A DNA stretch of 32,001 bases from Desulfuromusa sp. (GTDB taxonomy: Bacteria > Desulfobacterota > Desulfuromonadia > Desulfuromonadales > Geopsychrobacteraceae). The stretch is from positions 1-32,001 of the forward strand of contig JAOZLQ010000001.1 in NCBI GenBank assembly GCA_029934755.1, read 5' to 3'. The position numbers were made by a program, and so were the translations under genes. Each line of letters opens with the position of its first letter. Within the stretch, counting starts at the first letter, position 1. Positions 13,543 to 21,484 of the stretch are shown here, in pieces. The notes under the pieces were generated by a model. It was not told the origin of the DNA. It ran no database searches and saw only the letters and a program-made list of their open reading frames with translations.

Positions 13543-14193
13543 TCACAGAAAACCATTTTTGGCAAGAAAGTCCAGATCCACTTTCTGATTATCTGCAGAA
13601 CCACTCTTAGATTGTAATAGACGCTCAACATAGCGTCCGAGTAAATCTGTTTCGATATTCACCTGCGAACCCTCTCGACAATCTTTTAATGTTGTCATTT
13701 CCAAAGAGTGAGGGATAACAGCAACCGAAAACATATCTTTTTCAACTCGGTTCACTGTCAAGCTGATACCATCAACAGCAACAGATCCTTTTTCAACCAG
13801 GTAGCGCATTACCTCTGGAGGCATCCCAAATTCAAATCGAATCGCATTCTGATCCACATAACGTCGCCTCACCAATGCAACACAATCGATATGCCCACTA
13901 ACCAAGTGTCCTCCCAAACGATCTGAAAGACGCATAGCACGCTCAAGGTTAACCGCCTGATTCGCTCTTAAAAGTCCCAGAGTTGTGCACTTCAGAGTTT
14001 CTGGTGAGACATCAACAGTAAAACCACTGTTATTCCAGGCAGTGACGGTCAGACAAGCACCATTCACAGCAATACTCTCGCCTAGCTGCAGATCCTCGTT
14101 AACCAAACTACTGGAGATCTGCAATTGAGCCGAACCTCCTTCTCGCTTGAGCCCATAAACTTTGCCAACAGACTGAACTAATCCAGTAAACAT
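13543..14193 (-). CDS. ribE: Riboflavin synthase, alpha subunit
   Basis: This 216-residue protein is made of two homologous lumazine-binding domains: MFTGLVQSVGKV...VNGACLTVT in the first half and HLVSGHIDCV...VDGISLTVN in the second. It dismutates two lumazine molecules to riboflavin. I take ATG 14193, giving the canonical MFTGLV start. The frame remains open upstream, but that extension is the tail of ribD read in another frame. The start overlaps the ribD stop (14178) by 16 bases, so the two are probably translationally coupled. The family normally begins exactly at MFTG, so confidence in the start is high. Confidence 0.97.
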   Translation of the reverse strand: MFTGLVQSVGKVYGLKREGGSAQLQISSSLVNEDLQLGESIAVNGACLTVTAWNNSGFTVDVSPETLKCTTLGLLRANQAVNLERAMRLSDRLGGHLVSGHIDCVALVRRRYVDQNAIRFEFGMPPEVMRYLVEKGSVAVDGISLTVNRVEKDMFSVAVIPHSLEMTTLKDCREGSQVNIETDLLGRYVERLLQSKSGSADNQKVDLDFLAKNGFL

Positions 14194-15293
14194 GGTGAGA
14201 TATCTCCCGTTATCATCAGATCTTCTCCAGTCTGTTTGTAGCACACATCTTCAAGTTTTATGGCATCAGCCATTTTTGGGCACCCTGACCCAGAAAAAAT
14301 CCCAAAGGGGGATGAACCACCAAGCAGCTTAGGAGCAACAAACAACATCAGCTGATCAATCAAGCCTTTATTTAATGCTGCTTCGGCCAATTGTGCCCCC
14401 CCTTCAAGAAGAAGCTTCTGAATATTTCGCTGGCCCAATTCTTTCCATAGTGCTGGGAGAGAAACTTGACCAGAATCAGCAGACAAGAGAACAACCTCAG
14501 CTCCGATACTTTGCAGTGCTGAAATTTTCCTTTGATCAGAAGAAATCGTCGCAATCAGAGTTTTTGCTGCCGATTTCTGTTTCAACATTCGGCATCCAGG
14601 GGATATTCTTAACTGACTATCCACAACCACACGCAAGGGATCACAACCAGGGCCATCAGGTAAACGGGTATTGAGTAAAGGATCGTCACTCATCACGGTT
14701 CCAATACCAACCATAATCGCATTAACCCGGTCACGCAACTGATGGACCTGCATACGGCTCTCCTCCCCAGAAACCCACTGCGAGTCCCCAGTTGTTGTTG
14801 CTGTATTGCCGTCAAGGGTCATTGCTGCTTTATAAATTGTGTACGGAAGGCCAGTTAAAATATGTTTTCTAAAAGGCTTAATTAGATGACGACACTCTGA
14901 TTCAAGAATTCCTGTCTGCACCTCAATACCGGCTTTTCTTAGCTTCTCAATCCCTCTCCCTGCAACTTGGGGATTCGGATCAATAATACCGATATAAACA
15001 GATTTGATTCCGGCAGCAATCAGCGCATCAGCGCATGGTGGAGTTTTGCCATGGTGAGAGCAAGGTTCCAGCGTAACATAGATATCTGCGCCCTGCGCTT
15101 TTGTACCCGCCTGTCGCAACGCAAATATTTCAGCATGCGGTTCACCAGCTTGGGGATGAAAGCCCTCTCCAACAATGTTCCCCGCATTGACGATTACAGC
15201 TCCAACTGGAGGGTTAGGGGCTGTCCGTCCCTCCCCTTTTCTCGCCAAATTCAGAGCAAGTTGCATAAAGTGGTGATGGTTTGAGTCAGACAT
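14178..15293 (-). CDS. ribD: Bifunctional diaminohydroxyphosphoribosylaminopyrimidine deaminase / 5-amino-6-(5-phosphoribosylamino)uracil reductase
   Basis: This is a 371-residue fusion enzyme of riboflavin synthesis. The deaminase domain (1-145) carries the zinc site HAE (53-55) and the cysteines of TLEPCSHHGKTPPCADA (C78, C87). The reductase domain (about 150-371) begins at YTIYKAAMTLDGNTAT and contains VGIGTVMSDDPLL and LLLEGGAQLAEAAL. The start ATG 15293 (MSDSNHHHFMQLALNLA) gives the usual short lead before the deaminase. A TTG at 15326 would add 11 residues and cannot be excluded, because neither has a strong Shine-Dalgarno. It follows nrdR after 92 bases that contain a long hairpin. Confidence 0.96.
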   Translation of the reverse strand: MSDSNHHHFMQLALNLARKGEGRTAPNPPVGAVIVNAGNIVGEGFHPQAGEPHAEIFALRQAGTKAQGADIYVTLEPCSHHGKTPPCADALIAAGIKSVYIGIIDPNPQVAGRGIEKLRKAGIEVQTGILESECRHLIKPFRKHILTGLPYTIYKAAMTLDGNTATTTGDSQWVSGEESRMQVHQLRDRVNAIMVGIGTVMSDDPLLNTRLPDGPGCDPLRVVVDSQLRISPGCRMLKQKSAAKTLIATISSDQRKISALQSIGAEVVLLSADSGQVSLPALWKELGQRNIQKLLLEGGAQLAEAALNKGLIDQLMLFVAPKLLGGSSPFGIFSGSGCPKMADAIKLEDVCYKQTGEDLMITGDISPCLLD

Positions 15294-15328
15294 TACCGTG
15301 ACAACATCCCTGTTGATTAAATGCAAAC

Positions 15329-15357
15329 GCCGGAATACCCCTGACAGAGATTCCGGC
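15329..15357 (-). terminator. Long hairpin between nrdR and ribD, possible attenuator
   Basis: GCCGGAAT (15350-15357) pairs with ATTCCGGC (15329-15336). In the minus-strand RNA an inner CUCU/AGGG helix with G-U pairs can extend it, leaving a three-base loop. It is followed by GTTTGCATTT, a poor U-tract, so termination would be partial. The position, 29 bases after nrdR and just ahead of ribD, would allow it to separate expression of the two. It could also be an RNA-processing or stability element. It does not match an FMN riboswitch. Confidence 0.5.
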
Positions 15358-15385
15358 TTTTAAATTCATAGTGAGTATATAGCAG

Positions 15386-15844
15386 TTATTGAGAATGTTT
15401 CAACAAATCATTCAATTCCGACATAAATTCATTAATATCCTTAAACTGCCGATAAACAGATGCGAAACGGACATAAGCCACCTCATCCACATCATGTAAT
15501 GTATCCATGACCGCTTCACCTATCAAACTTGCAGAAATTTCTTTATCTCCACACTCTTGAAATCGACGTTCTAGTTGATCAACTAAGGCCTCAATCTGCT
15601 CCACAGAAACTGGTCTTTTTTCACAGGCTCGTTGCATCCCCGAAATAATTTTAGAGCGATCAAATGCTTCACGTCGACCATCTTTTTTGATCACCCAAGG
15701 GAGAATTTCTTCAACACGTTCATAAGTCGTGAAGCGTCTCTCACAGGATGGGCATTCACGTCGACGGCGAACATTATTGCCCGCTTTTCCGAGTCTTGAA
15801 TCAACGACACGAGTATCTGCATAGCGGCAAAACGGGCAATTCAT
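15386..15844 (-). CDS. nrdR: Transcriptional repressor NrdR
   Basis: This 152-residue protein has an N-terminal zinc ribbon (C3, C6, C31, C34: MNCPFC...CPSCERRF) and an ATP-cone domain from about residue 46 (LPWVIKKDGRREAFDRSKI) to the C-terminal region. NrdR senses ATP/dATP and represses ribonucleotide reductase genes. Its ATG overlaps the stop of the dCMP deaminase gene (ATGA type), so the two are coupled, which fits shared control of dNTP pools. nrdR next to ribD is also the standard order in proteobacteria. I did not find an obvious pair of NrdR boxes in the window. Confidence 0.97.
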   Translation of the reverse strand: MNCPFCRYADTRVVDSRLGKAGNNVRRRRECPSCERRFTTYERVEEILPWVIKKDGRREAFDRSKIISGMQRACEKRPVSVEQIEALVDQLERRFQECGDKEISASLIGEAVMDTLHDVDEVAYVRFASVYRQFKDINEFMSELNDLLKHSQ

Positions 15845-16299
15845 TGGTCACTATCTCCTGTATATTGATGAAACTTGATTCCAGCTTCAGTCAGCATTTC
15901 CAAAGATAATTTATCCGGATAACCACGGCCGAAAATCACTTCAACAATCCCGGCATTAATCAGCATCTTGCTACAAATTATACATGGGGAATCAGTACAA
16001 TAGAGAATTGATCCGGCGATATTTGCCCCATGCCGCGCAGCTTGAATAATCGCATTTTGTTCAGCATGCAAACCCCGGCACAGTTCATGACGTTCCCCTG
16101 ATGGGACATTAAGTTGATCACGTAAACACCCTGTAACATCACAATGTGTGATTCCACTAGGCGCACCGTTATAGCCCGTTGCCATAATATTTTTCTCTTT
16201 AACCAGTAAAGCACCAACTTGTCGACGCAGACAGGTAGAACGAGTGGCTACCAACTGCGTAATCTGCATAAAATATTCATCCCACTCAGGACGCTTCAT
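15841..16299 (-). CDS. comEB: Deoxycytidylate (dCMP) deaminase, ComEB-like
   Basis: This is a 152-residue zinc-dependent cytidine-deaminase-fold protein: GYNGAPSGITHC (42-53), the catalytic HAE at 78-80 (LHAEQNAI) and the zinc cysteines of SPCIIC (C106, C109). It converts dCMP to dUMP, feeding thymidylate synthesis. This fits its place between glyA (methylene-THF supply) and nrdR. I prefer ATG 16299 because AGGTGG lies five bases upstream. A GTG at 16308 directly after the glyA stop would add MAK at the N-terminus but lacks a Shine-Dalgarno. The comEB name comes from B. subtilis homology and does not imply a competence role here. Confidence 0.93.
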   Translation of the reverse strand: MKRPEWDEYFMQITQLVATRSTCLRRQVGALLVKEKNIMATGYNGAPSGITHCDVTGCLRDQLNVPSGERHELCRGLHAEQNAIIQAARHGANIAGSILYCTDSPCIICSKMLINAGIVEVIFGRGYPDKLSLEMLTEAGIKFHQYTGDSDQ

Positions 16300-16308
16300 C
16301 TTTGCCAC

Positions 16309-17562
16309 CTATTTTAGTCGATCTGCATATAGAGGGAATCTCAAACAGAGCTCCTTGACCTCAGCTCTAATTTTAAGCAATTCGGTTTCATTATCAATAT
16401 TCTTTAGAGCACGATCAATCCAGGCCGCAACTTGCACCATTTCAGGCTCTTTCAATCCACGTGTCGTTGTTGCCGGAGTACCAATACGGATGCCACTGGT
16501 GACAAATGGTGACCTGGTATCAAATGGAACTGCATTCTTATTCACTGTGATACCAGCATCTTCAAGAGTTTTCTCAGCGACTTTACCGGTAATCTCAGTC
16601 CCCGTGAAGTCGACCAGCATCAAATGGTTATCGGTGCCACCAGAAACTAGTTTATAGCCTTTTCCAACGAGTTCAGCAGCCAGAGTCTGAGCATTTTTGA
16701 CCACCTGAATTGCATAATCTTTAAACTCAGGGAGGAGAGCCTCCTTAAAAGCAACTGCTTTCGCAGCGATAACATGCATCAGTGGTCCGCCCTGAATCCC
16801 AGGAAAGATGCTACTGTTAATTTTCTTACCCCATTCTTCGGTAGAAAGAATCATTCCACCACGCGGGCCACGCAGAGTTTTATGCGTCGTCGTGGTCACA
16901 AATTCTGCATAGGGAACAGGATTGGAATGGACACCAGCAGCAACCAACCCGGCAATATGAGCCATATCAACCATAATGACTGCACCTACAGCATCAGCAA
17001 TTTTTCGAAATGCAACAAAATCAATTTCACGCGGATAGGCGCTGGCACCAACAACAATCAACTTTGGCTGATGTTCTTTTGCCAGACGTTCAACCTCTTC
17101 GTAATCAATAGTCCCAGTAGCTGCGTCTAAACCATAAGGGATAATATTGTAGAGTTTGCCGGAAAAATTGACCGATGATCCATGGGTCAAATGACCTCCG
17201 TGAGCCAGATTCATTCCCAGAACTGTGTCGCCAGGCTGGCAAACGGCCATGTATACTGCCATATTTGCCTGTGCACCGGAGTGTGGCTGCACATTGACAT
17301 GCTCAGCACCAAAGAGTTCCTTGGCACGGTCAATCGCAAGCTGCTCGGCAACATCAACAAACTCACAACCTCCATAATATCTTTTTGTTGGATAGCCTTC
17401 TGCATACTTATTCGTCAGGACAGAACCTTGTGCTTCAAGAACCGCCTCACTAACAAAATTTTCTGAAGCAATAAGTTCCAGATTATATTCCTGGCGTTCC
17501 GTTTCCTTAATAAGGATCTGGGAAATTTCAGGATCAAATGTCGTAAGATTCCGTGTAGTCAT
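16309..17562 (-). CDS. glyA: Serine hydroxymethyltransferase
   Basis: This 417-residue PLP enzyme contains LELIASENFVSEAVLEAQGS (28-47), GYPTKRYYGG (56-65) and the PLP-lysine motif TTTTHKTLRGPRGG with K228. HSGAQANMAVY marks the cofactor pocket. It interconverts serine and glycine with transfer of a one-carbon unit to tetrahydrofolate. ATG 17562 has GGGAG seven bases upstream; the TTG immediately before it would add one residue and is less likely. A strong terminator lies 43 bases upstream, after rpiB, so glyA may begin its own transcription unit. I see no convincing promoter, so readthrough is also possible. Its stop codon abuts the next gene. Confidence 0.98.
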   Translation of the reverse strand: MTTRNLTTFDPEISQILIKETERQEYNLELIASENFVSEAVLEAQGSVLTNKYAEGYPTKRYYGGCEFVDVAEQLAIDRAKELFGAEHVNVQPHSGAQANMAVYMAVCQPGDTVLGMNLAHGGHLTHGSSVNFSGKLYNIIPYGLDAATGTIDYEEVERLAKEHQPKLIVVGASAYPREIDFVAFRKIADAVGAVIMVDMAHIAGLVAAGVHSNPVPYAEFVTTTTHKTLRGPRGGMILSTEEWGKKINSSIFPGIQGGPLMHVIAAKAVAFKEALLPEFKDYAIQVVKNAQTLAAELVGKGYKLVSGGTDNHLMLVDFTGTEITGKVAEKTLEDAGITVNKNAVPFDTRSPFVTSGIRIGTPATTTRGLKEPEMVQVAAWIDRALKNIDNETELLKIRAEVKELCLRFPLYADRLK

Positions 17563-17604
17563 CAATATTCTCCCATATCAAATCTAACTGTTAAAAATAA
17601 AAAA

Positions 17605-17625
17605 CGGGGCAATTCATCAGCCCCG
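17605..17625 (-). terminator. Rho-independent terminator between rpiB and glyA
   Basis: CGGGGC (17620-17625) pairs with GCCCCG (17605-17610) around a 9-base loop. It is followed by TTTTTTATTTTTAA on the minus strand. It lies 6 bases after the rpiB stop, with a strong T-tract. It would end or attenuate the fatty-acid operon before glyA. Confidence 0.88.
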
Positions 17626-17631
17626 CTTAGT

Positions 17632-18081
17632 TTAACCCTTTATCACCTGTTGTTCTATAGCAGTGATTTTATCTAATCGATTTTGGTGTCGACCACCTTC
17701 AAATTCGGCATCAAGCCAGACCTCAACCAATTTCTTTCCCTGTTCAATGGTTAAAATCCTTCCACCCATCGCAAGAATATTAGCATTATTGTGTTCACGT
17801 GCCATTTGTGCTGTAAATTCATCATGAACCAGTGCAGCCCGGACACCAGAAAACTTGTTAGCTGATATCGACATCCCTATCCCTGTCCCACAAATCAGGA
17901 TCCCTAATTGAGCATCACCAGAGGAAACAGCAGCAGCAACTTTTGCAGCAAAATCAGGATAGTCAACAGAATTGGAACCATCAGTGCCAAAATCTACACA
18001 TTCAACCGCCCTCTTACGCAACAACTCAAGAACAGCCATTTTCAACTCATAACCACCGTGATCACTACCAACAACTATCAT
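17632..18081 (-). CDS. rpiB: Ribose-5-phosphate isomerase B
   Basis: This is a 149-residue RpiB/LacAB-family protein. MIVVGSDHGGYELK, the active-site loop LICGTGIGMSISANKFSGVRAAL with the catalytic cysteine at C64, and the EHNNANILAMGGR segment (H97) are present. It interconverts ribose-5-phosphate and ribulose-5-phosphate, which also supplies the ribulose-5-phosphate used by the downstream RibBA. GAGG lies six bases before the ATG and only 8 bases separate it from fabF. It is the last gene before the terminator at 17605-17625. Confidence 0.95.
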   Translation of the reverse strand: MIVVGSDHGGYELKMAVLELLRKRAVECVDFGTDGSNSVDYPDFAAKVAAAVSSGDAQLGILICGTGIGMSISANKFSGVRAALVHDEFTAQMAREHNNANILAMGGRILTIEQGKKLVEVWLDAEFEGGRHQNRLDKITAIEQQVIKG

Positions 18082-18089
18082 AAAAAACC

Positions 18090-19322
18090 TCAGATTTTGC
18101 GAAAGACAAGGGTCGCATTAGTACCACCGAAACCAAAAGAATTTGAGACGACAATCTGACAATCTGCCTGCCGCGCCTCATTCGGGACATAGTCAAGATC
18201 GCATTCGGGATCAGGCTCTGTATAGTTAATGGTCGGAGGAACAATTCCATGCTTGAGTACCAAGGCAGAATAAGCTGCTTCCATACCACCAGCAGCACCC
18301 AAACCATGCCCAGTCATGCCCTTAGTAGAACTGACCATGACTTTTCGTGCATGATCACCAAAAACGGACTTAATTGCCATTGTTTCATAAAGATCATTGA
18401 AATAAGTTGATGTTCCGTGGGCATTGATATAATCGACTTTTTCAGGGTTCACACCCGCACCATTAAGTGCCATTTTAATGCAGCGAGACGCCCCTTCTCC
18501 GCCTGGCGCAGGCTGAGTCAAATGATATGCATCGCTACTAAGGCCATATCCAGCAATTTCACAATAGATATCAGCGCCACGCTTTTTGGCACTCTCGTAT
18601 TCCTCAAGGATTAGAATACCAGCACCCTCAGCCATAATAAATCCATCACGATTCTTTTCAAATGGACGACTTGCTGTCTGAGGATCATCATTGCGAGTAG
18701 AAAGGGCCTTCATAACATTGAACCCACCGATCGCAAGTGGAGTAATTGTCGATTCAGTACCACCGGCAAACATGGCATCGGCATCACCGCGAGCAATCAT
18801 GTGATAAGCATCGCCGATCGAATGGGTTCCCGTTGCACATGCGGAAACAGAGGCAAGATTTGGACCCTTAGCCCCGAACTTTATTGATATATGGCCTGGT
18901 GCTAAGTTGATAATCAACATTGGAATAAAGAATGGGGTAATTTTTTTATAGCCTCGTTCAAGCAACACGCTGTGATATTTTTCGATTGCCGGCAACCCTC
19001 CCAGACCTGACCCAACCACAACCCCAACTCGCTCAGCGTTGCTATCATTAATTTCAAGTCCAGAATCTTTTAACGCCATTTCAGCAGCTGCCAGACCGTA
19101 TTGAATAAAGAGATCCATCTTCTTAATCTCTTTTTTGGCAATATAGTCTTCCGCATTAAAATCTGTGACTTCACCAGCAATCTGCGTTGGCAATTCAGAA
19201 GCATCAAATCGGGTAATTGGACCGATACCACAACGACCATTGGTAACAGCTTCCCAATTTTTTTCCGTTCCAGTTCCCAAGGGAGATACAACACCAAGCC
19301 CGGTGACTACGACTCTACGCAT
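18090..19322 (-). CDS. fabF: Beta-ketoacyl-ACP synthase II
   Basis: This is a 410-residue condensing enzyme with the Cys-His-His triad at C162 (VSACATGTHSIGDA), H302 (NAHGTSTYFND) and H339 (KGMTGHGLGAAGG). It elongates acyl-ACP with malonyl-ACP in type II fatty acid synthesis. The ATG has GCGAG ahead. It follows acpP after 96 bases that hold a terminator-like hairpin, so its expression may be lower than that of acpP. The acpP-fabF pairing is standard across bacteria. Confidence 0.98.
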   Translation of the reverse strand: MRRVVVTGLGVVSPLGTGTEKNWEAVTNGRCGIGPITRFDASELPTQIAGEVTDFNAEDYIAKKEIKKMDLFIQYGLAAAEMALKDSGLEINDSNAERVGVVVGSGLGGLPAIEKYHSVLLERGYKKITPFFIPMLIINLAPGHISIKFGAKGPNLASVSACATGTHSIGDAYHMIARGDADAMFAGGTESTITPLAIGGFNVMKALSTRNDDPQTASRPFEKNRDGFIMAEGAGILILEEYESAKKRGADIYCEIAGYGLSSDAYHLTQPAPGGEGASRCIKMALNGAGVNPEKVDYINAHGTSTYFNDLYETMAIKSVFGDHARKVMVSSTKGMTGHGLGAAGGMEAAYSALVLKHGIVPPTINYTEPDPECDLDYVPNEARQADCQIVVSNSFGFGGTNATLVFRKI

Positions 19323-19379
19323 AAAAAACTCGCTTTGATAAATGAGGAATATTTAGAAATTCAACGGTAGTAAACAAAA

Positions 19380-19411
19380 CGGTGGTGTCAGATCCATATC
19401 CGACACCACCG
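19380..19411 (-). terminator. Terminator/attenuator between acpP and fabF
   Basis: CGGTGGTGTC (19402-19411) and GACACCACCG (19380-19389) form a perfect 10-bp stem with a 12-base loop. They are followed on the minus strand by TTTTGTTTAC. It begins 7 bases after the acpP stop. It probably lets most transcripts stop after acpP, with some continuing into fabF-rpiB. Confidence 0.85.
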
Positions 19412-19418
19412 CGATTAA

Positions 19419-19652
19419 TCAGGAAGCTTTGTTGATATAGTCAATAGCATTCTTAACAGTCTGAATCTTTTCTGCATCTTCGTCAGAAATCTCGACGTCA
19501 AACTCTTCTTCCAGTGCCATAACCAGTTCAACTGTATCCAATGAATCTGCACCTAAATCATCCATAAAAGCTGCAGAATCAACAACTTGCTCTTCGTCCA
19601 CACCCAGTTGCTCAGCAACAATCTGCTTTACTCTTTCCTCAATAGAAGCCAT
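19419..19652 (-). CDS. acpP: Acyl carrier protein
   Basis: This is a 77-residue acidic protein with the phosphopantetheine attachment site at S37 in LGADSLDTVELVMALEEEF. It carries growing acyl chains for FabD, FabH, FabG, FabF and PlsX, all encoded in this operon. An AAGGAGG Shine-Dalgarno near the ATG is one of the strongest in the window, in keeping with the high abundance of ACP. A terminator follows directly. Confidence 0.98.
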   Translation of the reverse strand: MASIEERVKQIVAEQLGVDEEQVVDSAAFMDDLGADSLDTVELVMALEEEFDVEISDEDAEKIQTVKNAIDYINKAS

Positions 19653-19703
19653 TTACTTTCCTCCTTCTCAAGTTATGTAGGCCATCAAAACAGGCCAGTT
19701 TAT

Positions 19704-20441
19704 TTACATGTACATTCCACCATTGACGCCTATAACCTGCCCGGTTATATAACCGGCCTGTTCGGACGCCAGAAAAAGAACCGTATGAGCAATATCATCC
19801 ACAGACCCAAGTCTTGCCAATGGAATCTGAGCTGCCAACTCCTGCCGCTTATCTTCCGGAAGGGCATCAGTCATGGCCGTGGCAATAAATCCCGGCGCAA
19901 CTGCATTTACAGTGATATTACGTTTTGCCAGTTCACGAGCGTTAGAACGGGTCAATCCCATCAATCCCGCTTTGCTGGCGCAATAATTTGCCTGCCCAGC
20001 GTTACCCATCTGCCCGACAACCGAGACGATATTGATGATCCGCCCGCTACGTTGCTTGGTCATCAACTTGGACACGGCACGGGTACACAAGAAAGCGCCC
20101 TTCAGGTTGACATCAAGAACAGCATCCCAATCTTCGTCTTTCATTCTTAACAGGAGTGCATCACGGGTGATCCCGGCATTGTTAACCAGAATATCAATTC
20201 GATCAAAGGTTTCTTTAGCTACCTTGACCATCCGCTCTACATCTGCTGCTACAGTGACATTACCCTGCACAGCAACCGCCTCAGTGCCCGCAGCCTTAAG
20301 CTCAGAAACAAAATCTTCGGTTGCTTGAAGATCCACATCAACAGCTACAATTTTAGCACCTTGCGCTGCCAATGCCAGCGAGATACTACGACCAATCCCG
20401 CGTGAAGCACCCGTTATTAATGCAACTTTATCCTGAACCAT
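19704..20441 (-). CDS. fabG: 3-oxoacyl-ACP reductase
   Basis: This is a 245-residue classical short-chain dehydrogenase/reductase. The NADP-binding GASRGIG is at 11-17, NNAG at 87-90, and the catalytic S140, Y153 and K157 are present (YCASK). It reduces 3-ketoacyl-ACP to 3-hydroxyacyl-ACP. I start it at ATG 20441 (MVQDKVALITGA), which has AAGGAG six bases upstream; a TTG five codons earlier overlaps that Shine-Dalgarno. It sits between fabD and acpP, which supports FabG over other SDR functions. Confidence 0.97.
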   Translation of the reverse strand: MVQDKVALITGASRGIGRSISLALAAQGAKIVAVDVDLQATEDFVSELKAAGTEAVAVQGNVTVAADVERMVKVAKETFDRIDILVNNAGITRDALLLRMKDEDWDAVLDVNLKGAFLCTRAVSKLMTKQRSGRIINIVSVVGQMGNAGQANYCASKAGLMGLTRSNARELAKRNITVNAVAPGFIATAMTDALPEDKRQELAAQIPLARLGSVDDIAHTVLFLASEQAGYITGQVIGVNGGMYM

Positions 20442-20516
20442 ACATATCTCCTTCAATCTCGAGGCTTAATTAATATAGTACACTAACTTTGATATCTTGC
20501 AAAAAGCAATATAACG

Positions 20517-21437
20517 CTAAGCTAAAAGTTTTTCTAAACTGGCTACATCAGCAATATTTTTTTGTGTCGCAGACCGATCGATCCGTTTGATCAAACTGGA
20601 AAGAACCCGACCTGGACCAATTTCAATATATCTAGTAATCCCTAAGTCCTTCATTTTCTGAATCGATTCATTCCAGCGAACCGGCGCACAAACCTGTTCA
20701 ACTAATAGATTTTTCACTCTGGATTCTTCCTGATAAGGTACTGCTTCAACATTACTGACAACCGGAAAAGTCAGCGGCGCAACATAGATCAGGTCAAGCT
20801 CTCCCTGCAAGCGTTGTGCAGCCGGAGCCATCAAGGTAGAGTGAAATGGTGCACTGACTGGTAAAAGCAGTGCTCGCTTAGCACCCCGTTCTTTGGCCAA
20901 GACAATTGCGCGTTCAACTGCAGTGGTATGTCCAGCAATCACAATCTGTCCAGGGCTATTATAATTGGCCGGAGCAACGACTTCCCCCGATGCAGCATCC
21001 TGACAGAGCTGCAATAGTTCTTCACCCTCAATTCCCATAATTGCAGCCATAGCTCCGGTACCAACCGGAACAGCTTCCTGCATAAAGATACCACGTTGCC
21101 GAACAGTTTTCACCGCAACGGCAAAGGTAAGAGCCCCAGAAGCAACCAGAGCAGAATATTCTCCGAGAGAATGTCCCGCAGTAAATGAAGGGGACAGATC
21201 TGTTTCTTCTTGAAGCACCCGTAGCGCAGCAATGCTGGTTGTCAGAATTGCTGGCTGGGTATTAGCCGTCAATTTAAGGTCGTCTTCAGATCCTGAAAAA
21301 CAAAGAGCAGCAATATCAAAGCCTAGTACATCGTTGGCTTCTTCAAACACTAAACTGGCAATATTGAAATTTTCCGCGAGATTCTTTCCCATCCCGGAAT
21401 ATTGAGAACCCTGCCCTGGAAAGACAAATGCATCCAT
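20517..21437 (-). CDS. fabD: Malonyl-CoA:ACP transacylase
   Basis: This is a 306-residue protein with the N-terminal FPGQGSQYSGMG (6-17), the active-site serine S90 in AGHSLGEYSALV and H199 in PVSAPFHSTLM. It transfers malonyl from CoA to ACP. Start ATG 21437 is preceded by AAGGA; the upstream TTG at 21455 would begin inside that site and add residues atypical for the family. It lies 47 bases after fabH and 75 bases before fabG. Confidence 0.97.
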   Translation of the reverse strand: MDAFVFPGQGSQYSGMGKNLAENFNIASLVFEEANDVLGFDIAALCFSGSEDDLKLTANTQPAILTTSIAALRVLQEETDLSPSFTAGHSLGEYSALVASGALTFAVAVKTVRQRGIFMQEAVPVGTGAMAAIMGIEGEELLQLCQDAASGEVVAPANYNSPGQIVIAGHTTAVERAIVLAKERGAKRALLLPVSAPFHSTLMAPAAQRLQGELDLIYVAPLTFPVVSNVEAVPYQEESRVKNLLVEQVCAPVRWNESIQKMKDLGITRYIEIGPGRVLSSLIKRIDRSATQKNIADVASLEKLLA

Positions 21438-21484
21438 TTTTTTAAGTTCCTTCAATCGAACTGACTGACCTGCATACCTACGGA

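Noticed and set aside
14194..14244. Longer riboflavin synthase start
   Set aside because: The family begins at MFTGLV; the extra codons are the 3' end of ribD in another frame.
12227..15385. FMN riboswitch controlling the rib genes
   Set aside because: None of the gaps around ribD, ribE, ribBA or ribH has the room or the conserved FMN aptamer segments.
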